Shown here: one piece after another, positions 1 through 4,643 of the stretch
Layout: every line of letters starts with the position of its first letter
Numbering within the stretch: position 1 is the stretch's first letter
NCBI GenBank assembly: GCA_032907565.1
Contig: JAJJPK010000197.1
Coordinates: forward strand, 1-10,780
Direction of reading: 5' to 3'
DNA: 10,780 bases
Source: ZC4RG29 sp032907565
GTDB taxonomy: Bacteria; Bacteroidota; Bacteroidia; Cytophagales; Cyclobacteriaceae
Translations under genes and position numbers: made by a program
Notes under the pieces: model-generated
The model's database searches: none
Seen by the model: only the letters and a program-made list of their open reading frames with translations
What the model was told of the DNA's origin: nothing

Positions 1-20
1 GCCCCGACTTTTTTTTAGCC

Positions 21-279
21 CGCAGAGCCGGGTCGCCGTAAACGGCGACGGGGATTTTGCGCGACCGCCAATGTATCTGCCCCGAGTTACAAGGATTCTA
101 TTTCAAAGATTCATCGATTCCGCTAAGCAGATTCGGATAACTATCCTATCAATCTTCTAATCCTATAAATCCTAATTCAGACAATTAACCGCATCGCCGT
201 TATTTCTTTGATGCCCTTCATATTCGCACTCCCTCTCCCAAGAACACATTCGTCGCCGACCAGGCGACCCGGCTCTGCG
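21..279. repeat. Inverted pair of REP-like hairpin elements
   Basis: Positions 21-37 and 263-279 are a perfect 17-bp inverted repeat (CGCAGAGCCGGGTCGCC and its reverse complement). Each arm is part of a longer element of about 29 bp: a GTCGCC...GGCGAC hairpin followed by CCGGCTCTGCG. The left copy (minus orientation, 21-50) has stem GTCGCCG/CGGCGAC with loop TAAA at 32-49. The right copy (plus, 251-279) has stem GTCGCC/GGCGAC with loop GACCA at 252-268. The interior (50-250) is AT-rich and non-coding. A GC-rich palindrome plus a conserved tail, present as an inverted pair, is the arrangement of REP/BIME elements. It could also be a small MITE, but I see no target-site duplication. No RAYT transposase is in the window. 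Confidence 0.65.
140..187 (-). repeat. Degenerate 9-bp tandem array (AGGATTTAT type)
   Basis: Read on the minus strand, the tract runs as AGGATTTAT, AGGATTAGA, AGATTGAT, AGGATAGTT, giving a period near 9 bp with variable units. It is preceded on that strand by AATTGTCTGAATT. From memory, ATCCT-type arrays ending in a TCAGACAAT-like sequence are dispersed through many Bacteroidota genomes; that link is recollection and was not checked. It lies inside the region bounded by the two REP-like arms. Confidence 0.5.
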
Positions 280-358
280 TACCCAAGTCGCAGGTACTCC
301 CTTAGATGTTTTTTACACACCGACCTATCTTGATGATGCCAACAAAAAAATCTCCGAA

Positions 359-384
359 CCTCCGCGGCTCAGCGGTGAAAAAAT
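359..384 (+). repeat. Dispersed repeat, GCGGTGAAAAAA family, copy 1
   Basis: The segment CCTCCGCGGCTCAGCGGTGA followed by an A-run matches two other places in the window: 1156-1188 on the opposite strand and 4607-4631 on the same strand. All copies have a CCTCYGCG-like head and a GCGGTGAAAAA tail. On the minus strand its A-run supplies the T-tract behind the miaE hairpin. Confidence 0.75.
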
Positions 385-407
385 TCCGTGTCGCCGCCAG
401 GCGACAC
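376..407 (-). terminator. Intrinsic terminator of miaE
   Basis: Seven bases past the miaE stop codon (415-417) lies a perfect 8-bp stem with a 4-base loop: GTGTCGCC (388-395), loop 396-399, GGCGACAC (400-407). Read on the minus strand the hairpin is followed by GGAA and then six T (379-384 as A on the plus strand). Strong GC stem, short loop and a U-tract fit an intrinsic terminator. The T-tract starts a few bases after the stem, so efficiency may be modest. The hairpin belongs to the GTCGCC...GGCGAC type also seen at 32-49 and 252-268. Confidence 0.6.
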
Positions 408-414
408 AAACACA

Positions 415-1008
415 TTAGTGCATTCTGTCCCCTCTCACCTCAAGCCCCTCCACGATCTCCGCTTCTGCCTCCAGCAACTCATTCCACCGTTGCATAACAT
501 AATTCTCAGGCATGTAAGTCTTGGCCAGGTCGAGGAAGTTGCGGTAGTGATGCGCCTCAGAGATGACGAGTTCGTGATAGAATTCCGCGAGGTCAGGATC
601 AGGGATATTCTTCCATAACACCTTGAACCGCTCGCAGCTCCGCGCCTCGATCAGTGCATTCATGAGAAGTTTTTCGACGAGCTGGTGGTCGCGACTGCCA
701 CCCTTCCGTATGACTTTGTTCAGGGCCTCGACGTATTCGTCCTTCCGTTGCGGTCCTAGTCCGTAGCCCCGTTTCCGCAGTTCCGCCAGCACGCGTTCAA
801 AGTGGCTCCATTCTTCGGCCACGACAGGTGTGAGTACGTCGACGAGCCGGTCTTTGTCGTGATACTGTATAATCAACGACACACACGATGACGCCGCCTT
901 TTGTTCACAATAGGCATGATCCACGAGGATTTCTTCAATATTCTTGCTGGCGATATCGATCCACCGCGGATCGGTTGGAAGTTCAAGGCCTAAAGTAAAT
1001 TTGTCCAT
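415..1008 (-). CDS. miaE: tRNA-(ms2io6A)-hydroxylase MiaE-like
   Basis: This 197-residue protein matches the MiaE family: non-heme diiron enzymes that use O2 to hydroxylate the isopentenyl side chain of 2-methylthio-N6-isopentenyladenosine at position 37 of tRNAs reading UNN codons, a cytoplasmic reaction. The protein is all-helical and carries the ferritin-like ligand pattern: Glu35 (YCEQKAA), Glu66-x-x-His69 (EEWSHF), Glu121 (EARSCERF) and Glu151-x-x-His154 (EAHHYRNF). The length is normal for the family. It starts at ATG 1008; no Shine-Dalgarno sequence is visible, usual for Bacteroidota. It is a monocistronic minus-strand unit with its own promoter (1066-1097) and terminator (376-407). 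The leader contains two copies of an 8-bp unit (1018-1033). miaB and miaA, needed to make the substrate, are not in the window. Assignment is secure at family level. Confidence 0.93.
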   Translation of the reverse strand: MDKFTLGLELPTDPRWIDIASKNIEEILVDHAYCEQKAASSCVSLIIQYHDKDRLVDVLTPVVAEEWSHFERVLAELRKRGYGLGPQRKDEYVEALNKVIRKGGSRDHQLVEKLLMNALIEARSCERFKVLWKNIPDPDLAEFYHELVISEAHHYRNFLDLAKTYMPENYVMQRWNELLEAEAEIVEGLEVRGDRMH

Positions 1009-1017
1009 AAGGAAGGG

Positions 1018-1033
1018 TTGAATAGTTGAATAG
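1018..1033 (-). repeat. Two-unit 8-bp array in the miaE leader
   Basis: TTGAATAG occurs twice in tandem (1018-1025, 1026-1033) on the plus strand. On the minus strand this reads CTATTCAA twice and lies 9 bp before the miaE start codon, inside the predicted mRNA leader. Its TTCAAC core is shared with the 8-bp array inside the SLC13 gene (1330-1353). Confidence 0.6.
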
Positions 1034-1065
1034 TCCGTTAGACGAAACTTGGATGAATTCTACTC

Positions 1066-1097
1066 CAAATGTACGACGATTGCGGCGGCTTGGACAA
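1066..1097 (-). promoter_or_regulatory. Bacteroidota-type promoter for miaE
   Basis: On the minus strand TTG (1097-1095) is followed by a 21-base spacer and TACATTTG (1073-1066). The latter is a full match to the TAnnTTTG -7 element, and the spacing is in the range described for the -33/-7 promoters of Bacteroides and Flavobacterium. Transcription would start a few bases downstream, giving a leader of roughly 50 nt before the miaE ATG. The -33 element lies directly against the CTTCGACAGGCTCAG repeat at 1099-1117. Confidence 0.55.
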
Positions 1098-1098
1098 C

Positions 1099-1140
1099 CC
1101 CTTCGACAGGCTCAGGGACCGCTCTTCGACAGGCTCATGG
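1099..1140. repeat. Two copies of the CTTCGACAGGCTCAG repeat
   Basis: CCCTTCGACAGGCTCAGGG (1099-1117) is followed by a second copy, CTTCGACAGGCTCATGG (1124-1140), 23 bp further on. The first copy has complementary ends (CCCT/AGGG). A diverged third copy lies at 10512-10531. From memory, this sequence is a dispersed intergenic repeat in many bacterial genomes; no search was done here. Confidence 0.75.
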
Positions 1141-1155
1141 CTGACGCGCATTTTG

Positions 1156-1188
1156 TTTTTCACCGCGGAAACGCGGAGGTCGCGGAGT
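1156..1188 (-). repeat. Dispersed repeat, GCGGTGAAAAAA family, copy 2
   Basis: On the minus strand this reads CTCCGCGACCTCCGCGTTTC then CGCGGTGAAAAA, the same head-and-tail arrangement as the copies at 359-384 and 4607-4631 but inverted. A partial relative (AACGCGGAGT) follows at 1251-1260. It lies between the divergent miaE and SLC13 genes. Confidence 0.7.
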
Positions 1189-1273
1189 AACTTTTTGAGG
1201 GTTGTCAAGATAGGTAACGTTGTGCCAAGCATCCTAAGTCATCTCAGGAGAACGCGGAGTTCGTCAATACCCC

Positions 1274-1290
1274 AATCTTTGTAAATTACC
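1274..1290 (+). promoter_or_regulatory. Possible -7 region of the SLC13 gene
   Basis: AATCTTTG (1274-1281) matches the Bacteroidota -7 element TAnnTTTG at all but the first base and lies 25 bases before the ATG. No TTTG/TTG is seen about 20 bases upstream. The downstream part, CTTTGTAAATTACC, is nearly identical to CTTTGTAAATTGCC before cysC (3108-3121), which suggests a shared initiation region. Confidence 0.35.
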
Positions 1291-1306
1291 CCGGCAATGC
1301 TGAATC

Positions 1307-3100
1307 ATGGGGATATCCGACATTAAGGTCTCAATACTTCAACACTTCAACACCTTCTTCGTTCTCGCGGCCGTCATTTTTCTCGTCGTGGCGCTGTACC
1401 GCGAATGGTTTAATCCCGCGTTCACATTCTTTATCTGCGTCGTAGCATTCTTGCTCACGGGAATTCTAACGCCGTTGGAAGCACTTAGGGGATTTGCCAA
1501 TCCGGAGATCATCGTCATCTTTCTCCTGATGATGGTGACAGCCGGAATCCGCGCCATCTTCGGACCACGTCTCTTTGCGGGCCTCTTTACCGACACACTC
1601 CACCCGAAAAGATTCCTCCTGGGGATGATGGTTTCGGCGTCTGGCGTCTCAGCACTGATCAACAATACCCCTATTGTCGCCTTCCTGATTCCCTATGTGA
1701 AAGACTGGACGGACCGAGCGGGACAGGCGGCATCGAAATTTCTAATTCCGCTTTCGTTCGCCACAATGTTGGGCGGGATGATCACCGTGGTGGGAACGTC
1801 GACAAACCTGGTACTCGTTGGCTTGATGTCAGAATATGGCGTGACGCCGTTGCACTTTACGGACTTCCTTTACCTCGGTCTGCTTGTCACAATTACCGGC
1901 ATCGCGTATTTGTACCTCGTTGGCTACCGCCTTCTGCCGGAACGCGAAGACCGTATCGACGCCCTGCGCGGTCAGCTGAAAGAGTATATTGTAGAGACCG
2001 AACTGTATGCAGGCTCACCCCTGGCAGGGAAGACGGTGCATGAGGCCGGCCTGCGAAGTTTGAAGGACCTGTTCCTTGCCGAGATCATCCGGGGTGAACG
2101 GGTCATTACGCCCGTTGCACCCGACGTCATCCTTGAAGAACGCGACACCCTGTTCTTCAGTGGTAACACCAGCGCCGTCCTGCGTTTCCTAAACGAGGGA
2201 CGGGGGCTCCAACTTCCTCTTCGGGAACGGCTGGGCGATGTTGGACATTTTCATTTCACGGAAGCCGTGATTCCTGCGAACTCCGGCCTCATCGGCGTAC
2301 GCATCAAGGACTCCGATTTCCGGCGCCGGTTCAATGCCTCCATCGTCGCCATACACCGCAATGGGAAGCGCATACCGGGACGCGTGGGTGAGATTGAGCT
2401 CGCTGGGGGCGACTTCCTCTTGCTTTTGTCGGACGGAAAGAACCCTATAAACTCGCACGACAAAGACTTATACATCCTGGCTCCGCCTACTCGCCTCGGC
2501 GAATCGCGGCCTAAGTGGCATGTGTTGATCGGAATCGCCGCGTTTGCGCTGCTGGTCTGCGGCATCACGGGGGTGTTACCCCTCTTCCACGCGTCGCTTG
2601 CGATCCTCGTCATGCTGCTGATCGCCGGCATACTTCACCCGGCTGAACTGCGCCGGCAATTTGATGCACCCTTATTCCTCGTGCTGGCTTGTTCGCTGGC
2701 GGTAGGCGTGGCGTTGGAGAAGTCGGGCGTAGCTGCCCTAATCGCTAGCCTCATCATCAGCGCCGGCGAGGGCTTGGGTGGAGCTGGCCTCATTTCGCTG
2801 ATATTCCTCGCTACGACATTGCTGACGTCGCTCATCACCAACCCCGCTGCGGTAGCGATGATGTTTCCCATCGCCTTGTCTATGTCGGAACAGTCGGGCC
2901 TGCCAACCACCCCCTTCTTTGTCGCCATCGCCTTCGCCGCGTCGGGCAGCTTCATGACGCCCTTCGGATATCAAACTAACCTTATGGTGTACGGCCCCGG
3001 CGGCTACACCTTCCGTGACTTCCTGCGGGTGGGCGTACCGTTAACGTTGGTTTACGCGATTGTGTGTATTGCGTTTATTTTGACTTATTATGAGGTATGA
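1307..3100 (+). CDS. SLC13-family anion permease with two RCK_C domains
   Basis: This 597-residue inner-membrane protein has the layout of bacterial SLC13/DASS transporters with a cytoplasmic insert: transmembrane helices at about 17-210, two RCK_C/TrkA-C-type domains (about 224-300 and 312-380), then helices at about 404-593. The family's inverted-repeat substrate/Na+ sites are visible as NNTPIV (119-124), GTSTNLVLVG (163-172), TNPAAVAMM (511-519) and GYQTNLMVYGPGGY (554-567). SLC13 proteins with RCK_C inserts are usually sulfate or other oxyanion permeases; the neighbouring cysC and cysQ favour sulfate, by inference. ATG 1307 is the only possible ATG: an in-frame stop (1301-1303) precedes it by one codon. 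Codons for residues 8-16 coincide with an 8-bp tandem array (1330-1353), so the extreme N-terminus may be recent, or translation could begin at a non-ATG codon further in. Confidence 0.88.
   Translation: MGISDIKVSILQHFNTFFVLAAVIFLVVALYREWFNPAFTFFICVVAFLLTGILTPLEALRGFANPEIIVIFLLMMVTAGIRAIFGPRLFAGLFTDTLHPKRFLLGMMVSASGVSALINNTPIVAFLIPYVKDWTDRAGQAASKFLIPLSFATMLGGMITVVGTSTNLVLVGLMSEYGVTPLHFTDFLYLGLLVTITGIAYLYLVGYRLLPEREDRIDALRGQLKEYIVETELYAGSPLAGKTVHEAGLRSLKDLFLAEIIRGERVITPVAPDVILEERDTLFFSGNTSAVLRFLNEGRGLQLPLRERLGDVGHFHFTEAVIPANSGLIGVRIKDSDFRRRFNASIVAIHRNGKRIPGRVGEIELAGGDFLLLLSDGKNPINSHDKDLYILAPPTRLGESRPKWHVLIGIAAFALLVCGITGVLPLFHASLAILVMLLIAGILHPAELRRQFDAPLFLVLACSLAVGVALEKSGVAALIASLIISAGEGLGGAGLISLIFLATTLLTSLITNPAAVAMMFPIALSMSEQSGLPTTPFFVAIAFAASGSFMTPFGYQTNLMVYGPGGYTFRDFLRVGVPLTLVYAIVCIAFILTYYEV
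1330..1353 (+). repeat. Three-unit 8-bp array inside the SLC13 N-terminus
   Basis: CTCAATAC, TTCAACAC, TTCAACAC lie in tandem and encode about residues 8-16, just before the first transmembrane helix. The units fit NTNAAYAC, the same octamer family as the arrays at 3133-3164 (NTAAACAC) and 4563-4602 (reverse strand). Eight is not a multiple of three, so the units are read in different frames and give no peptide repeat. Confidence 0.7.
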
Positions 3101-3121
3101 TGTTAGACTTTGTAAATTGCC
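3079..3121 (+). promoter_or_regulatory. Possible promoter of cysC-cysQ
   Basis: TTTG (3079-3082) is followed after 21 bases by TAGACTTTG (3104-3112), which is the TAnnTTTG -7 element with one extra base. The next bases TAAATTGCC repeat the sequence before the SLC13 gene. The -33 part overlaps the last codons of the SLC13 gene (stop 3098-3100). This would let cysC and cysQ be transcribed independently of the permease, although readthrough is equally possible since no terminator is seen between them. Confidence 0.4.
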
Positions 3122-3132
3122 GCAGCAACAAC

Positions 3133-3164
3133 TTAAACACGTAAACACCTAAACACGTAAACAC
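3133..3164 (+). repeat. Four-unit NTAAACAC array upstream of cysC
   Basis: TTAAACAC, GTAAACAC, CTAAACAC, GTAAACAC lie in perfect 8-bp register and end one base before the TTG start codon of cysC. The same octamer family recurs in inverted orientation beyond cysQ (4563-4602), so the cysC-cysQ pair is framed by inverted arrays sharing a 17-bp identical string, ACGTGTTTACGTGTTTA. Confidence 0.85.
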
Positions 3165-3165
3165 G

Positions 3166-3756
3166 TTGTACATCTACCCCACCCAAACTAAAGTAACTCG
3201 CGCACAACGTGAGGCCCTGCTGAAGCAGCGTGCGATGCTGATATGGTTTACCGGACTATCAGGATCTGGTAAGTCAACCTTGTCGATACACCTGGAGGCA
3301 TTACTGCACGGCAGGGGCTACCTTACGTACTTGCTGGATGGCGATAATATTCGGTCCGGACTTAACAAGGACTTATCCTTTACCGACGAGGGGCGCGTTG
3401 AAAACATACGCCGGATCGGCGAAGTGTCAAAGTTGTTCGTGGACGCGGGCTTCATCGTATTGTCTGCCTTCATCTCGCCCTTTCGGGCTGACCGCGAAAT
3501 GGTTAAGACGATCGTGGGTCCTGAGAACCACATCGAAGTGTTTGTCGACTGTCCTCTTGAAGTGTGTGAACAGCGTGACACGAAAGGACTCTACAAGAAA
3601 GCGCGCGCCGGGCAGATCCGAAATTTTACTGGCATTGACTCACCCTATGAGCCGCCGGAAAACCCGGACATAACAATCCGCACCGCCAAACAATCTGTTG
3701 ACGATTCCGTAAAGACCCTGCTGGAGTATGTTCTACCGCGGATTGGGGGCAGGTGA
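3166..3756 (+). CDS. cysC: Adenylyl-sulfate (APS) kinase
   Basis: APS kinase phosphorylates adenosine 5'-phosphosulfate with ATP to make PAPS, the donor for sulfate reduction or sulfation, in the cytoplasm. The 196-residue protein is of typical single-domain length and shows the P-loop GLSGSGKS (30-37), the APS-binding stretch LDGDNIRSGLNKDL (57-70), RVENIRRIGEV (77-87), FISPFRADR (102-110), KGLYKKAR (140-147) and FTGIDSPYEPPENP (154-167). The start is TTG at 3166: an in-frame stop lies at 3142-3144, there is no ATG between, and the next Met is residue 24, too close to the P-loop. The first residues (YIYPTQTKVTR) resemble the xxIYP start I recall for Bacteroidota homologues, which supports TTG. 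The start touches the 8-bp repeat array, leaving no ordinary ribosome binding site. cysQ follows after 24 bp. Confidence 0.94.
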   Translation: MYIYPTQTKVTRAQREALLKQRAMLIWFTGLSGSGKSTLSIHLEALLHGRGYLTYLLDGDNIRSGLNKDLSFTDEGRVENIRRIGEVSKLFVDAGFIVLSAFISPFRADREMVKTIVGPENHIEVFVDCPLEVCEQRDTKGLYKKARAGQIRNFTGIDSPYEPPENPDITIRTAKQSVDDSVKTLLEYVLPRIGGR

Positions 3757-3775
3757 GGCTAAGATCGTACATTTA
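3743..3775 (+). promoter_or_regulatory. Weak candidate internal promoter before cysQ
   Basis: TTG (3743-3745), a 22-base spacer and TACATTTA (3768-3775, seven of eight matches to TAnnTTTG) lie just before the cysQ ATG (3781). It is so close to the start codon that the mRNA leader would be only a few bases. Chance occurrence is quite possible; co-transcription with cysC is the simpler view. Confidence 0.2.
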
Positions 3776-3780
3776 CCGTT

Positions 3781-4554
3781 ATGACCGAGATCGACCTCCA
3801 GCCGCTCTTAACTGTAGCAATAGACGCCGCCAGCAACGCATGCGAGGCGATACTTGAAGTGTATGCCTCGCCCGACTTTGAAACCGAACGCAAAGGCGAC
3901 GACTCGCCGCTGACACTGGCAGACAGACGCTCCCATAGCCTCATCGACAGTCAACTCTCCGCCACCGGCTTACCCGTGCTTAGCGAAGAGGGTGTAGACA
4001 TCCCTTACGAACAACGAAGACACTGGACACGATTCTGGATGGTCGACCCCCTAGACGGAACGAAGGAATTCCTCAAACGCAACGGCGAATTCACCGTCAA
4101 CATCGCCCTGATCGAAGGCAATACACCCATCCTCGGTGTCGTCGCGCTGCCGGTCACGCGCGACATCTACTACGCCACCCGCGGTAACGGCGCCTGGCTG
4201 CGTTCCAACAGCTCCGTTACACGACTAAAACACCGGGCACCGGCGGACCTTACGCAACCCGGGCTTCGGGTCGTCGCCTCCCGTTCCCACATGAACGACG
4301 CCACCCGCGAGTACATCGCAAAGCTCAAAGAGCCGCAACTCATCTCCGCCGGGAGTAGCCTGAAGTTCATGGCCGTCGCCCGCGGTGACGCCGACCTGTA
4401 TCCTCGGTATGTCCCCTGCATGGAGTGGGATTCTGCCGCAGCGGATGTGATTGTCAGTGAAGTCGGACTTAAAACGGTCGATGCGTATACAGGAGAACCC
4501 TTGAAGTATAACAAGGAAAATTTGTTGAACCCGTATTTTATTTGTGGGGTATGA
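3781..4554 (+). CDS. cysQ: 3'(2'),5'-bisphosphate nucleotidase
   Basis: CysQ is a Mg2+-dependent, Li+-sensitive phosphatase of the inositol monophosphatase superfamily. It hydrolyses 3'-phosphoadenosine 5'-phosphate (PAP), the by-product of PAPS use, to AMP. The 257-residue sequence has the metal and substrate motifs in order: GDDSPLTLAD (39-48), SEEG (68-71), the signature WMVDPLDGTKEF (86-97), the CysQ-typical GSSLKFMAVARGDADLYPR (191-209) and EWDSAAADVIV (215-225). Length is normal and it starts at ATG 3781, 24 bp after cysC, so the two are probably co-transcribed. Pairing with APS kinase and an anion permease makes PAP turnover a better role than inositol phosphate hydrolysis. It converges on the large secreted-protein gene, and the 89-bp gap between them is almost all repeat sequence. 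Confidence 0.93.
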   Translation: MTEIDLQPLLTVAIDAASNACEAILEVYASPDFETERKGDDSPLTLADRRSHSLIDSQLSATGLPVLSEEGVDIPYEQRRHWTRFWMVDPLDGTKEFLKRNGEFTVNIALIEGNTPILGVVALPVTRDIYYATRGNGAWLRSNSSVTRLKHRAPADLTQPGLRVVASRSHMNDATREYIAKLKEPQLISAGSSLKFMAVARGDADLYPRYVPCMEWDSAAADVIVSEVGLKTVDAYTGEPLKYNKENLLNPYFICGV

Positions 4555-4562
4555 CCGGCTAG

Positions 4563-4602
4563 GTGTTTACGTGTTCACGTGTTCACGTGTTTACGTGTTT
4601 AC
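4563..4602 (-). repeat. Five-unit 8-bp array beyond cysQ
   Basis: GTGTTTAC, GTGTTCAC, GTGTTCAC, GTGTTTAC, GTGTTTAC lie in perfect register. On the minus strand these read GTAAACAC/GTGAACAC, the same family as the array before cysC but inverted. CACGTG palindromes appear at two of the unit junctions (where GTGTTCAC precedes another unit). It lies between convergent genes, starting 8 bp after the cysQ stop. No clear terminator hairpin with a T-run was found in this gap. Confidence 0.85.
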
Positions 4603-4606
4603 TGTA

Positions 4607-4631
4607 CCTCTGCGCCTCGGCGGTGAAAAAA
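4607..4631 (+). repeat. Dispersed repeat, GCGGTGAAAAAA family, copy 3
   Basis: CCTCTGCGCCTCGGCGGTGA followed by an A-run lies four bases after the octamer array. It matches the copy at 359-384 in the same orientation. On the minus strand its A-run gives six T shortly after the secreted-protein gene's stop codon (4644), but no stem precedes that T-run, so I do not call a terminator. Confidence 0.75.
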
Positions 4632-4643
4632 TCCCAAGTGATC

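Larger units (their letters stand above)
1..414. other. Non-coding repeat-rich region left of miaE
   Basis: I see no credible gene here. The stretch holds a T8 run at 9-16, two REP-like hairpins in inverted orientation (21-50 and 251-279), an AT-rich 9-bp-period array (about 140-187), a copy of the GCGGTGAAAAAA repeat (359-384) and the hairpin just past the miaE stop (388-407). The region looks like accumulated dispersed repeats between two transcription units. The first 16 bases (GCCCCGAC followed by eight T) could be the right arm and T-tract of a terminator for a plus-strand gene that ends left of the window, but the left arm is not visible. Confidence 0.7.

Noticed and set aside
21..279. 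Complete MITE or IS remnant with terminal inverted repeats
   Set aside because: The 17-bp arms fit, but no target-site duplication is visible and the arms belong to longer hairpin elements, so an inverted REP-like pair is the better reading.
1069..1284. Small open frames on both strands between miaE and the SLC13 gene
   Set aside because: Their codons fall in the CTTCGACAGGCTCAG and GCGGTGAAAAAA repeats, and the peptides (for example Leu-Ser-Leu-Ser-Lys-Gly) are just the translated repeat.
3133..3164. CRISPR-like array
   Set aside because: The units are 8 bp and contiguous, with no 25-40 bp repeats or spacers and no cas genes; the same holds for the other short arrays.
4623..4640. Terminator for the secreted-protein gene
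   Set aside because: A six-T run exists on the minus strand after the stop codon, but no stem precedes it; the run belongs to the GCGGTGAAAAAA repeat.
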